Assembly (NCBI RefSeq): GCF_000199675.1
Contig: NC_014960.1
Coordinates: 3,410,001 to 3,474,000, forward strand
DNA from: Anaerolinea thermophila UNI-1
Lineage (GTDB): Bacteria > Chloroflexota > Anaerolineae > Anaerolineales > Anaerolineaceae
Direction of reading: 5' to 3'
Length of the DNA stretch: 64,000 bases
Part shown: piece after piece, positions 24,942-34,064 of the stretch
How the letters are laid out: each line of letters begins with the position of its first letter
Numbering within the stretch: the first letter of the stretch is position 1
The notes under the pieces: model-generated
Databases searched by the model: none
Told to the model about the DNA's origin: nothing
The model's input: the letters and a program-made list of their open reading frames with translations, nothing else
Made by a program: the position numbers and the translations under genes

Positions 24942-26669
24942 TTACTCAGCGTTGAGGAACGCGCCGAAGAAAGCGCCAAAGTACTCAAAGGTGCCCGTGC
25001 GCCCCTTGTGATTGGGGTCTTTGGCATCCCACTGCGCTTTGAAGGAAGCCACCACATCGTTGGCGTCCAGATCGGCGCCGTTGTGGAACTTCACGCCCTT
25101 GCGCAGGGTGAAGACGTACTCGGTAGCATCGCCGTTAACGGTGTAGGACTCCGCCAGACCGGGACCCGCCTCAGCCGTACCGGGTTTGAAGAGCAGGAGG
25201 GTTTCGAAGATCTGCTGGCAGGCGCGCAGGGCTTCGCCGTCGGTTTCGTCCGGGCAGTAAATGGCTGCCGGTTCACCATTCTGCATCCACACCAGCGTAT
25301 CCTTGCCGGGGTCCATGATGAAGAAGGGCTCATTGCTCAGCGGACCGGTCATGGCATTCTTGACGGAAGCGGTGAAAGCCACCGCCGAAGCGCCATGGGC
25401 AACCGGAATCATCGGGACGTGCTCTTTCAGTTTAGCATTGACCTCATCATAGAGTTTCTGGCGCTCAGCCGGGTCGGAAATCTGCGCGGCTTTGCGGATG
25501 GGCTCGACAATGTCGGGGAAGAGCGTACCAAACTGCTTGTTGTTGTCGTTGGCAAAGTGATAGTCGTAGAAGTTGGTGGCATCCGGGTAGTCGGCGCCCC
25601 AGCCCAGCAGGTAGAAGGCTTCGTTGCCCGCGGCGGTGGAGTCAATGAACGCCGCCGATTCCATCTGGTTGAGTTTCACCTTGACGCCAATCTCCGCTAA
25701 CTGCGCCTGGATTTCCTGAGCCACCTTATCGGGGGTAGGCAGGTAGCCGCGCACCACGTTGCGGAAGGACAGTTTGACTTCCTGATTGAAGTCAAAGCCC
25801 GCCTCGGTCAGCAATTGCTTTGCCATCTCGGGGTTGTACTCGTACCAGGGGTTGGCATCGCTCCAGCCGGGTTTGAGGGCAGGCGGTACGAACACCGTCG
25901 CCACCTCAGAGCCTTCGGGATAGTAGTTATCCACAATCTTCTTGCGGTCAATTGCCATGGCGAACGCCTGACGCACCTTTTCGTTGTTGAACGGCGCCAG
26001 GTCCACGTTGAAGCCGATGTAGAAGATATTCAACGGATCGCGCGGAATCAGTTGCAAGTTGGAGTCGGCTTCAATGGTAGCGAAATCTTCCGGCGCGGGG
26101 TTGTCAATGCCGTCCACCTGTCCGGATTGCAGTTCCAGCAGGCGCTGAGCCGACTGCTCCGACCAGCGGAAAATCAGGGTCTGGTACTTGGGTTTCTCGC
26201 CCCAGTAATCGGGGTTGGCTTCGAAGGTAATGCTGTCGCCGCGCACCCAGGATTTGAGTTTGAAGGGACCGGTGCCAACCGGCGCATCCGACATCTTGAT
26301 CGAATCACCACCCACCTGAGCCAGGTACTCACTGTCCACAATGGCGAACACGTTGAACGCCACCTTGGACGGGAACGCCGGGTCAGGATAGCACAGGGTG
26401 AACTTGACGGTCTGCGCATCCACGGCTTCGATGGACTTCAACTCGCCGCCGTAATCGCAGTTGGGGGCTTCCACCTTCATGCCCTCAAAAGCCGGGGCGG
26501 CAGGCTGTTCCGGCGCAGTGGTAGCCGTGGGCTGTTCCGGGGCTTTGGTCGGCTCCTGCTGAGCCGGGGGCTGCGTGGGCGCTTCGGTGGGCTTGGGCTG
26601 GCATGCCGCCAGTGCCAAACTCAAAACGACCAGCAAAGCAACAAAGGTAAAGAACGAACGCTTAAACAC
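24942..26669 (-). CDS. Family 5 extracellular solute-binding lipoprotein, circularly permuted order
   Basis: 575 residues from a GTG at 26669 with AGGAGGAG just upstream; a signal peptide leads to lipobox LALAAC (Cys23) and a Pro/Thr/Gln linker. The family 5 fold is clear, but the order is rotated. The mature chain opens at IEAVDAQTVKFTL (80), goes on to PVGTGPFKLKSW, FEANPDYWGEKP, LQSGQVDGID, KVRQAFAMAIDRKKIV and a lobe-closing part. Only after about residue 480 comes the segment normally at the N-terminus: CQQIFETLLLF, GLAESYTVNG, FTLRKGVKFHNGADLDANDV. It likely binds peptides or similar ligands for the DppBC-like permeases encoded next. The stop follows directly, so the order is not an annotation error. 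Confidence 0.93.
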   Translation of the reverse strand: MFKRSFFTFVALLVVLSLALAACQPKPTEAPTQPPAQQEPTKAPEQPTATTAPEQPAAPAFEGMKVEAPNCDYGGELKSIEAVDAQTVKFTLCYPDPAFPSKVAFNVFAIVDSEYLAQVGGDSIKMSDAPVGTGPFKLKSWVRGDSITFEANPDYWGEKPKYQTLIFRWSEQSAQRLLELQSGQVDGIDNPAPEDFATIEADSNLQLIPRDPLNIFYIGFNVDLAPFNNEKVRQAFAMAIDRKKIVDNYYPEGSEVATVFVPPALKPGWSDANPWYEYNPEMAKQLLTEAGFDFNQEVKLSFRNVVRGYLPTPDKVAQEIQAQLAEIGVKVKLNQMESAAFIDSTAAGNEAFYLLGWGADYPDATNFYDYHFANDNNKQFGTLFPDIVEPIRKAAQISDPAERQKLYDEVNAKLKEHVPMIPVAHGASAVAFTASVKNAMTGPLSNEPFFIMDPGKDTLVWMQNGEPAAIYCPDETDGEALRACQQIFETLLLFKPGTAEAGPGLAESYTVNGDATEYVFTLRKGVKFHNGADLDANDVVASFKAQWDAKDPNHKGRTGTFEYFGAFFGAFLNAE

Positions 26670-26868
26670 AATCTCCTCCTTTGGCGAAAGTTGGATTTGG
26701 ATTCTGTCATCCCGAAAGGGCATCGGGAAAAACAACACAGGTTCGAACGGGCGACCACCTCCTTAAATGGTAAGACATTTGAAAATCCTGAGGGGATGAA
26801 AAACATTATAAACAATCCTCCCGTTTTGTCAATTCTTATGGGGATAAGAGGATTTCCCCTACAGGCAA

Positions 26869-26898
26869 TGGACGTCCGGCAGACAGTGAGGGTATACT
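26869..26898 (+). promoter_or_regulatory. Putative promoter of the alkyltransferase-like gene
   Basis: TGGACG (26869-26874) and TATACT (26893-26898) are separated by 18 bases and lie 51 bases before the chosen start. The rest of 26670-26949 holds the importer promoter region on the other strand; nothing else was seen. Confidence 0.5.
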
Positions 26899-26949
26899 GG
26901 AATTGCCCTCGTGGTTGGCTGTATGACTTCCTCCCATGAAAGGATGGAA

Positions 26950-27360
26950 ATGAGCCCCGCCTCCCTGCCCCGTGCCGCCGAGCCCGCCTTTTACGCCGCC
27001 GTGTGGCTGCTCGCCAAACAGATTCCCCCTGGCAAGGTCTTCCCGTACGGCAGGATTGCCGCCTGTATCCCCTGCCCGGAAGGCCTCTCGCCCGACCTGT
27101 ACCGCGTTCAGCGCGCCCGCTGGGCGGGACAAGCCATGGCAGTCTGCCCCGACGATGTCCCCTGGCACCGCGTCCCCGCCGCCGATGGACGCCTCATCAT
27201 CGTCGCCAGAAGCCGCGAAGAACAGCGCCGCCGCCTGGAAGCCGAAGGGGTGACCTTTGACGCCAGAGGCAGAGTCAGGATGTCTCTGCACCTGTGGGAA
27301 GGACCCGACCCACAGTGGCTGGAAAGTCACGGCTTTCTGCCCCAGCCGAATCAGCGCTGA
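26950..27360 (+). CDS. Alkyltransferase-like (ATL) DNA-binding protein
   Basis: 136 residues from the ATG at 26950, six bases after AAAGG; two ATGs lie a little upstream. It matches the DNA-binding half of O6-alkylguanine-DNA alkyltransferase: FYAAVWLLAKQIPPGKVFPYGRIA, then RWAGQAMAVCPDDVPWHRV. The active-site Cys of PCHRV is Trp here (PWHRV), the hallmark of ATL proteins, which bind alkylated guanine and hand the lesion to nucleotide excision repair instead of repairing it themselves. The last 30 residues are family-typical (LEAEGV). It overlaps the convergent M23 gene by ten bases. Confidence 0.9.
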   Translation: MSPASLPRAAEPAFYAAVWLLAKQIPPGKVFPYGRIAACIPCPEGLSPDLYRVQRARWAGQAMAVCPDDVPWHRVPAADGRLIIVARSREEQRRRLEAEGVTFDARGRVRMSLHLWEGPDPQWLESHGFLPQPNQR

Positions 27361-28916
27361 ATGCGTGCCTCCACCGAACCATCGGGCTTGGCGGTGACCA
27401 GCGCCTCGCCCTTCACCAAACGCCCCTGATAGGCTAACTCGCCTGCCTGAACCTCCCAGCCGCTCAGCACGAAAGGCGTTACAGGAGAAACGCCTATCCA
27501 TTCCCCGTTGTAACGGCGCACGATGTGCACGTGCCTGCCGGTGGCGATGCCGCCCTCGCAGGAAGGATGCCCCAGCCGGTCATTGACCTGCACACTCGAA
27601 CCCACCGGCAGACGCCCCTCATCGGCAAGGTGCAGGTAGAGCAGAGTCCAGCCGGTTTGTTCCTGCCCGTCGCCGTCGGTATCCAGCACCAGCGCGCCGC
27701 GCTCCGAGCGCGCTACCACCCCCGCCGCGCTGGCAGTTGCCCAGCGTGTGGACGTGGAACAGCCTTTGGGCTGTTCGATGGGCGCAAAATCCAGCGCCCC
27801 TCGCGGACTGCCCAGCCCCCAGGCAACGTGCGGACCGCCGGTAAAACTCCAGGCTTCGCCTTCCGGGAAGGGCAATTCCCACGCCGGCTCGTTCCACGCT
27901 TCGCGCGCCGGCAGATGCGGTTCATACGGCAGGGCATTCTCCCAGGGACTGCCAAACAGGCGCACATACACCGCCAGCAAGCCCTGCTCGCCGTACAGGC
28001 TGTTTGCCCACCGCGACAGGTCACCGGTAAACTTTGCCCCCAGGTTTTGCACTGCCACCGAACCGGCGTTGAGGAATGGGCTGGGCGGGTAGGCATCGCC
28101 GCTGGCAAATTCAATCTGCTCCAGCGTGCCGCCGCGCCAGCCGTAGTAACCCATCGTCAGAAAGCGGGTGGAGAGCAAAAGTTCGCGGTACAGTCCCACG
28201 TGCGAAGGCGCATCAAACCCCAGCGGATGTTCAGGATTGCCCCCCGCAGGCTCGCCCAGTACCCAGCCCGAACGCCACTCCAGCACCGCCAGCAACAGGC
28301 GCGGATTGATGGATGTTTCCAACGCCACCCGCCGCACAATCTGCGCCCCGCTCAGCGTCTCGCCGTCCACCGTCTCGCTGTACCGGCTGAGGAATCCCTG
28401 CGTCTGCGCCACCCAGGTTTCCACATCGAAGCCCGCCGAAGGCGGACCGTACACCACCTCGCTGTCGGGGAAGAGCGCCGCGCCCGTCAGGGTTTGGGAA
28501 AAGAACACCGGCACCTGCATTTCCAGCCCGGCAGGCAGGTAGGCAAATTCCTCGAGAGGTTGAGGAAGAATCAGCGAGGCAGTAGAATCCAATCGGAAGC
28601 GCCGCCGGATGGCGTCCAGCGTATCGCCGGGTTGGGTAACATAAGGGAATTGCTCGCCACTGCCAGCATAGGTATCCAGCGGGAGCGGGGCGTTAAAGTC
28701 GCGCGGCAGGCGCAGTCCGCGAAAATGTTGCACCAGCACCGGCACACGGACTGTCTCAACTGGCATGGCAGAGTCAGCCGTCTTCACCGGCGCAGGCAGG
28801 TCAGGCGTACCCGCAGAGGTTTCCTGCGGTGCCACCGGCAGGTTGCACGCCAGCGCTGGGAAGGTTAACAAGAAAAAGAAAACCGATACCAGGCGGAGAG
28901 AAGCACGCACACTCAT
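27351..28916 (-). CDS. LysM/M23 metallopeptidase-like lipoprotein
   Basis: 521 residues with a signal peptide and lipobox-like ALAC (Cys24). Residues about 92-140 look like a LysM-type wall-binding module (YVTQPGDTLDAIRRRFRLD). The C-terminal third resembles an M23 endopeptidase: GGPHVAWGLGSPRGALDFAP supplies the first His and Asp metal ligands, and GRHVHIVRRYNGEW the final HxH pair. M23 enzymes cut peptidoglycan cross-bridges. It ends only two bases before the HerA-like ATPase start in the same direction of transcription... the ATPase gene lies upstream, so the two are probably co-transcribed. Its 3' end overlaps the convergent ATL gene by ten bases. Confidence 0.83.
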   Translation of the reverse strand: MSVRASLRLVSVFFFLLTFPALACNLPVAPQETSAGTPDLPAPVKTADSAMPVETVRVPVLVQHFRGLRLPRDFNAPLPLDTYAGSGEQFPYVTQPGDTLDAIRRRFRLDSTASLILPQPLEEFAYLPAGLEMQVPVFFSQTLTGAALFPDSEVVYGPPSAGFDVETWVAQTQGFLSRYSETVDGETLSGAQIVRRVALETSINPRLLLAVLEWRSGWVLGEPAGGNPEHPLGFDAPSHVGLYRELLLSTRFLTMGYYGWRGGTLEQIEFASGDAYPPSPFLNAGSVAVQNLGAKFTGDLSRWANSLYGEQGLLAVYVRLFGSPWENALPYEPHLPAREAWNEPAWELPFPEGEAWSFTGGPHVAWGLGSPRGALDFAPIEQPKGCSTSTRWATASAAGVVARSERGALVLDTDGDGQEQTGWTLLYLHLADEGRLPVGSSVQVNDRLGHPSCEGGIATGRHVHIVRRYNGEWIGVSPVTPFVLSGWEVQAGELAYQGRLVKGEALVTAKPDGSVEARIQR

Positions 28917-28917
28917 C

Positions 28918-31437
28918 TCAACGCGAAATTGCCGGGGCTTCCAGCGTCACCCCCTGCGCCTGCACCAGATACACCGGCATCCACGCCAGCGCGGCAAGGT
29001 CGAGGAAAATATCCTTACGCTGAGGCGTCAGGGTGATTTCGGTGATCTCGGCGGCAACCTTTGCCCAGCGATCCTGCGCTTCGCGCAGGGCTTCCTCTTT
29101 TTGCTTTTGCAGGTCTTCGTATTCATCCTGCAGGGCATCCAGGGCTTTCTCGGCGGCTTCCAGTTCGGCTTTGGCTTTGGCGGTCATGCGCCCTTTGGAA
29201 AGCGCGCTGGAGATACTGCGCTTGCGCCCGCCGAACAGCCCCAGCACCAGTTCGGCGCCGGTGCCCAATTCCTCAATGCGGCGGCGTCCCACCTCGTCCT
29301 CGTATTTCTTGACGATGCTCTGCTGACGTTCCACCCGCCGCGCCAGGCTCTCCAGTTTACTGCGGAAGGCGCTTTCGATTTTCTGGGTTTCCTCTTTCAG
29401 CGCCCGCCGTGCCGCCTCGTCGCACTTGGGGCGGAAGGTTGCCATGGTATCGTCGGCATCGCCGTACAGTTTGAGGGCTTCGTTTGCCAACAGGCGCAGA
29501 GCACTGCGCCGGTACAGCCAGTCCAGAAAGTCCTTTTGCGCGGCGGCGATGGTCTTGGGGTTAGCAAACGCCGATGGGAGCGGCTCGAAGCGCGCATCGG
29601 GCAGGGGCTGGGGGTCCAGTTTTCGCGGGTCAAAGGGCGAGCGCAGGCAGGCTTCCCAGTCGACGCGCCCGTTGGCGGCTTCTTCCACCAGACAAGCCAC
29701 CGTCTCGACGGTATCCACATCGTAGCGGCGGTTGAGATAGCGCACCTCTGCCTGGAAGAGCAGGGCAGGGCGGTAGAACAAGCCTTCCGGGCGCGCAGGT
29801 CCGCTGAAGGTTGCGCCGCGCTGTGCCAGCGCCTGACTGAGGGTCAGTTCGGTGGGCAGGAACACCGCCGGAATGCCCGTCGGCGGGGGCGGCGGTGTGC
29901 GGGTGAGCGAAGCCAGCCCGCCCGCCACTGGCGCGCTGACCGGGGGAGCCGAGGCGGGAACGGCAGTGGGTACAGCAGGGGAAACCGCCGCGCTGACCGC
30001 CTGAGGCGCTGTGGTGGTCACGCTGACCTGCACCCCTTCCGGCGCCGAGCCCAGGGCTTTCAGCCCGCCCAACTGCGCGCGGGTCAGCGGACCGGCAAGG
30101 TAATTGAGACACCAGCGGGTAGAGAACACCTGCGCTCCCCCACGGTGATGCACGTTGTGGAGCAGGAAGGTGCGCGGTTTGAGCGCCGAAATCCGGCGGG
30201 CATACTCCGCGCGGTCCACCCCGCCCTCAATGGCTTGCAAGCCGTCCAGCAGGCGTTCCTTGTCCTGCTCGGTCTGCAAACGCCCAATGAACCACGTTCC
30301 GGCGTTGGACAAGCCCTTGTAGTCCACATCCACCGGGTTCTGGGTTGCCAGCAGAAGCCCCAGCCCGAAGGCGCGGGCTTGTTTGAGCAGGCGCAACAGC
30401 ACCGGGCGCGAAGGCGGGTTGGCAATGGGCGGCAGGTAGCCGAAGATTTCATCGAACGCCAGCAGGGCGCGCAGTCCACTGCTCCCGCGCTGAGAGCGCA
30501 TCCACGACTCCACGTTTGCCAGCAAAAGGGTGACGAAGAACATGCGCTCCGCCTCGCTGAGGTGCGCCAGGTAGAAAATGCTCATGCGCGGACGCCCCTC
30601 GGGGGTGTAGAGGAAGGCTTGCGGGTCAATGGACTGTCCACGCGTCCACGCCTGAAACGAAGGCGCGGCAAGGAAGTTGTTCAACAGCACCGCCAGGTCG
30701 AAGCGGTCTTTTTCAGGGAAGAAACGATCTACCGGAAAAGCCCCCAGGCGCTCAAAGGGCGGGGTTTGCACCTGCACAATGAGTTCGCTCAAATCCAGCG
30801 CGGCGCCCTTGCTCCAGGCGTTTTCGATGAGGTTGGAGAGCAGGATATGCTCCCGCGAGCGCAGGGGGTCCAAGTCTTTCAAGCCCACCAGCCCCAGCAG
30901 GGCAGTGACGGTGGCGGCGATGCGCTCGCGCAGAATCTCGCCGTGTTCCTCAAAATTCAGCCCGGCGGGCGGAGCAAACGACGAGAGCAGGTTCACCGGC
31001 TCGGCGGCGGTGGAGCCGGGAGAGTACACCACGTAATCCACGGCTTGCTGAAGCGCCAGCAGATGATCGCGCCCCAGCCCCCAACTGCTCAAGCCCTCGC
31101 GCCATTTGACTGCCGTTGCCGCCGCCAGTTCAGGCACGCTTTGCCCCTGACGGCGGGCGGTTTCGGGGTCAATCCAGGGTTCAAAATCCTCGGGGCGCAG
31201 GTCGGGGAAATGCAACAGCAGGTTGGTCAAATCGCCCTTGGGGTCAATGACGATGGCAGGGATGCCGTGCAGGGCGGCTTCCTCAAGAATGCCGATCATC
31301 AAGCCGGTCTTGCCCGAACCGGTCATGCCGACGATGACGCCGTGGGTGGTCAGGTCATCGGGGTCGTAGGTCACGGGTTGGGGTTCACCCCCCTCGGCGG
31401 CAACCGAACGCCCAAGGAAAAAGGGAGCAGGTTTCAT
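28918..31437 (-). CDS. HerA/FtsK-like P-loop ATPase (DUF853-type)
   Basis: 839 residues from the ATG at 31437 (GAGAGGA upstream). Walker A is GMTGSGKT (37-44), Walker B is in RALLAFDEIFGYLPP, and LLATQNPVDVDYKGLSNAGTWFIGRLQ is the sensor/Arg-finger region of HerA-like DNA translocases. IDPKGDLTNLL after Walker A is typical of this family. After about residue 540 comes a Pro/Ala linker, and the last 250 residues are charged coiled coil (LESLARRVERQQSIVKKYEDE). The role is probably DNA or protein translocation at the membrane or in repair. It is followed by the M23 lipoprotein gene one base later. Confidence 0.9.
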   Translation of the reverse strand: MKPAPFFLGRSVAAEGGEPQPVTYDPDDLTTHGVIVGMTGSGKTGLMIGILEEAALHGIPAIVIDPKGDLTNLLLHFPDLRPEDFEPWIDPETARRQGQSVPELAAATAVKWREGLSSWGLGRDHLLALQQAVDYVVYSPGSTAAEPVNLLSSFAPPAGLNFEEHGEILRERIAATVTALLGLVGLKDLDPLRSREHILLSNLIENAWSKGAALDLSELIVQVQTPPFERLGAFPVDRFFPEKDRFDLAVLLNNFLAAPSFQAWTRGQSIDPQAFLYTPEGRPRMSIFYLAHLSEAERMFFVTLLLANVESWMRSQRGSSGLRALLAFDEIFGYLPPIANPPSRPVLLRLLKQARAFGLGLLLATQNPVDVDYKGLSNAGTWFIGRLQTEQDKERLLDGLQAIEGGVDRAEYARRISALKPRTFLLHNVHHRGGAQVFSTRWCLNYLAGPLTRAQLGGLKALGSAPEGVQVSVTTTAPQAVSAAVSPAVPTAVPASAPPVSAPVAGGLASLTRTPPPPPTGIPAVFLPTELTLSQALAQRGATFSGPARPEGLFYRPALLFQAEVRYLNRRYDVDTVETVACLVEEAANGRVDWEACLRSPFDPRKLDPQPLPDARFEPLPSAFANPKTIAAAQKDFLDWLYRRSALRLLANEALKLYGDADDTMATFRPKCDEAARRALKEETQKIESAFRSKLESLARRVERQQSIVKKYEDEVGRRRIEELGTGAELVLGLFGGRKRSISSALSKGRMTAKAKAELEAAEKALDALQDEYEDLQKQKEEALREAQDRWAKVAAEITEITLTPQRKDIFLDLAALAWMPVYLVQAQGVTLEAPAISR

Positions 31438-31694
31438 GTGCGTCCTCTCTCGTGCGTGCACAATACCAGAATTGTTTGGGAATATGATAAATCAAAGTCA
31501 CTTTTGGCGCAACCGCCATCGAGCCGTTCGGGGCATTTTCCGCCCCACCCGGGCGGCAACGGCGCTCCCTTCCCGGATGGATGCCCCGAAAATCGCCCGA
31601 AAAGCCGATACGCGGGGGATGAAAAAACCAGAGAAATCGAATAAAATAAGTGTAGAATAAAGGTACATGGTTGCGATTTCCCCGGAGGCGGAAA

Positions 31695-32576
31695 ATGGAA
31701 CATCTTAAAGAGCCTTTGATTGAATTGATTCGGCTGGCGGCAACCAACCTGCCCCCCGATGTGGAAAAGGCGCTCCGTCAGGCATTGGAGCGCGAAGAAC
31801 CCGGGTCGGCGGCACGCGGCGCGCTGGAAACTATTTTGAAAAATGTAGAACTGGCACGCAAACGCTCCACACCGATTTGTCAAGATACCGGTACCCCGAT
31901 TTTTTACGTGTATCACCCTGAAGGGTGGTCCACCCGCAAACTGCGCCAGGTGATTGAAGAAGCCGTAGCCGAAGCCACCAAACGCTCGTATTTGCGCCCC
32001 AACTCGGTGGATTCACTCACCGAGAAGAACACCGGTAACAACCTGGGCGATGAACACTTTCCCACCATCCACTTTGAAGAGGTGGACGGTGACACCCTCA
32101 CCGTTGACCTGATGCTCAAAGGCGGCGGTTGCGAGAACGTTGGCGCACAGTACTCTCTGCCCGGGCGTGTGGGCGGCGGAGTTCCTGCCGGGCGCGACCT
32201 GGAAGGGGTGCGTCGTGTGGTGCTGGATGCTGTACACAAAGCCCAGGGGCAGGGCTGTTCGCCGGGCATCCTTGGCGTTGCCATCGGCGGCGACCGCGGC
32301 TCAGGATACTACGCCTCGAAAGAGGTCCTCTTCAACGAATTGGACAACCCCAACCCGGACCCGGAACTGGAAAAACTGGAAGAACGCATCACCGAGGAAG
32401 CCAATCAGTTAGGCATCGGTCCGATGGGCTTTGGCGGCAACACCACCGTGCTGGATACCAAAATCACCGGTTTACACCGCCTGCCTGCCAGTTTCTTCGT
32501 CACCGTGTCGTACATGTGCTGGGCGTACCGCCGCCGCCGAATGATCTGGAAAGACGGCACCGCTGTGTACAAGTAA
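31695..32576 (+). CDS. Class I fumarate hydratase / tartrate dehydratase alpha subunit
   Basis: 293 residues from the ATG at 31695 with CGGAGGCGG upstream. The iron-sulfur dehydratase signature is intact: ICQDTGTP holds the first cluster Cys, GGGCENVG the second, and GCSPGILGVAIGGDR the third. The 4Fe-4S enzyme converts fumarate and malate in the citric acid cycle or its anaerobic reverse branch. The partner beta subunit follows 12 bases later, the split form common in anaerobes. Tartrate dehydratase cannot be excluded from sequence alone. A weak TAGAAT at 31653-31658 could be the -10 box. Confidence 0.93.
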   Translation: MEHLKEPLIELIRLAATNLPPDVEKALRQALEREEPGSAARGALETILKNVELARKRSTPICQDTGTPIFYVYHPEGWSTRKLRQVIEEAVAEATKRSYLRPNSVDSLTEKNTGNNLGDEHFPTIHFEEVDGDTLTVDLMLKGGGCENVGAQYSLPGRVGGGVPAGRDLEGVRRVVLDAVHKAQGQGCSPGILGVAIGGDRGSGYYASKEVLFNELDNPNPDPELEKLEERITEEANQLGIGPMGFGGNTTVLDTKITGLHRLPASFFVTVSYMCWAYRRRRMIWKDGTAVYK

Positions 32577-32588
32577 AGGGAGGACTCC

Positions 32589-33218
32589 ATGAAGAAAGTA
32601 CAGATTCCCATTTCCGACGATGTGGTGCGCTCGTTGAAAGTAGGCGATCCTCTTGCTCTTTCCGGAGTGATGGTCACCGCGCGCGATGCCGGACATAAAT
32701 GGCTGATCGATACCTTCGTCACCCGCAAGCGCGAGCCGCAGGGTGATGATTTAGAGGTTTACGAAGCCCTGAAGAAACTGCTCAATGGCGGGGTGATTTA
32801 CCACTGTGGACCGGTGGTTGCCGGACTGGATACCCGCGAGTACCGATTTGTTGCCGCCGGTCCCACCACCAGCATCCGCGAAGAACCCTATCAGGGCGAT
32901 ATCATGCGCCACTTCAACGTGAAAGGCGTCATCGGCAAGGGCGGTATGGGCGCCAAAACTCTGCAAGCCTGCCAGGAAGTTCCAGGACTGTACCTGCATG
33001 CGGTGGGCGGCGCGGCTACGTGGATTGCGCAGACCGTCAAGCGCGTGCTGGGCGTTTATAAACTGGAGTTTGGCGTTCCTGAAGCCTTCTGGGTCATCGA
33101 AGTGGAAGACTTCCCGGTCGTGGTGACCATGGACGCCAACGGAAACAGCCTGCACGCCGAAATCGAAGCGCGCTCGGCAAAGGTACTGGAAAATCTGTTG
33201 ACGGGCGAGAAATCCTGA
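32589..33218 (+). CDS. Class I fumarate hydratase / tartrate dehydratase beta subunit
   Basis: 209 residues with GGGAGG before the ATG. It carries the C-terminal domain of iron-sulfur fumarases: YHCGPVVAG near residue 74-82, AAGPTTSIREEPY near 92-104, and VIGKGGMGAKT near 115-125, which bind the substrate. It completes the enzyme encoded with the alpha subunit. It ends three bases from the convergent tupA gene, so no terminator of its own fits in between. Confidence 0.93.
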   Translation: MKKVQIPISDDVVRSLKVGDPLALSGVMVTARDAGHKWLIDTFVTRKREPQGDDLEVYEALKKLLNGGVIYHCGPVVAGLDTREYRFVAAGPTTSIREEPYQGDIMRHFNVKGVIGKGGMGAKTLQACQEVPGLYLHAVGGAATWIAQTVKRVLGVYKLEFGVPEAFWVIEVEDFPVVVTMDANGNSLHAEIEARSAKVLENLLTGEKS

Positions 33219-33221
33219 CCC

Positions 33222-34064
33222 TCAGGGGTGATTCTGCTCCCGCCAGAGCCGCGAATTGGGAAAGAAGAGCGACTGTCCAAACTCGTCCACGCCAAACTGA
33301 GCAATCTTCTGCTGGACGGGGATGGAGATGAGCCAGTCTGTAAAGGTCTCTGCCCATTCCACCTGCAGGTCAGCGCCGCGGCTGGGGCTGACTACAATCA
33401 CGCCATAGGGATTGAGCAGTCCCTCGTCTTTCTCTCGCAGAATTGCCAGTTTCAGCCCGTTCTGCCGGCGGCGCAGGAATGTGGCGCGGTCGCTGAGGGT
33501 GTAAGCGCGCTTTTCATCTGCCAGGGTCAGCACCTCACCCATGCCCTGACCGGCGGAGAAGTACCAGTTCTCGCCCTGCGGGTTGATGCCAGCTTGCTTC
33601 CACAAACTCAATTCCCGCGCGTGCGTGCCGGAAGAATCGCCGCGGGAGATGAAGGGAGACCGGCTCTGCGCAATACGCTGGAAAGCCTGGGCAATTGAAT
33701 CCGCCTGTTTTACGCCGGCAGGGTCTTCGGCGGGACCAGCCAGCACAAAGTCGTTGACCATGACGTCCTCACGGCGCACGCCGTAGCCAGCCGCCATGAA
33801 GGCATCCTCGCGGGCGCGGTCATGTACCAGTAGAACATCCGCGTTGCCGTCTTCGCCCAGTTTGAGGGCTTGCCCTGTGCCTACAGCAATCACATCTACC
33901 TTTACGGGATATTCCTGCTCGAAGGCGGGAATCAGCACATCCAGCAACCCCGAATCCTGCGTTGAGGTGGTGGTTGCCAGGCGCAGATGCGGGACGGCAG
34001 GGGCAGACTGACAGGCGCTGAGCACCAGCAGGGCAAGGATGAGCATCCAAAATCGTTTCAACAT
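33222..34064 (-). CDS. tupA: Tungstate-type ABC transporter substrate-binding lipoprotein
   Basis: 280 residues. I chose the ATG at 34064, which has GGGAGA six bases upstream and overlaps the tupC stop; an ATG six bases earlier has no room for a ribosome-binding site. The lipobox LVLSAC leads to LRLATTTSTQDSGLLDVLIPAF, the oxyanion-binding start of TupA proteins (TTTS, then SGLL). Further family traits: DVLLVHDRAREDAF, VMVNDFVLAGP and SRGDSSGTHARELSLW. It captures tungstate for W-dependent enzymes such as aldehyde oxidoreductases; molybdate is possible. Last gene of tupBCA. Confidence 0.92.
   Translation of the reverse strand: MLKRFWMLILALLVLSACQSAPAVPHLRLATTTSTQDSGLLDVLIPAFEQEYPVKVDVIAVGTGQALKLGEDGNADVLLVHDRAREDAFMAAGYGVRREDVMVNDFVLAGPAEDPAGVKQADSIAQAFQRIAQSRSPFISRGDSSGTHARELSLWKQAGINPQGENWYFSAGQGMGEVLTLADEKRAYTLSDRATFLRRRQNGLKLAILREKDEGLLNPYGVIVVSPSRGADLQVEWAETFTDWLISIPVQQKIAQFGVDEFGQSLFFPNSRLWREQNHP

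Noticed and set aside
28765..31644. A 959-codon open frame on the plus strand opposite the M23 and HerA-like genes
   Set aside because: It is antisense to two genes with clear family motifs, has no family-like pattern of its own and is rich in Gln/Arg/His typical of reverse frames in GC-rich coding DNA.
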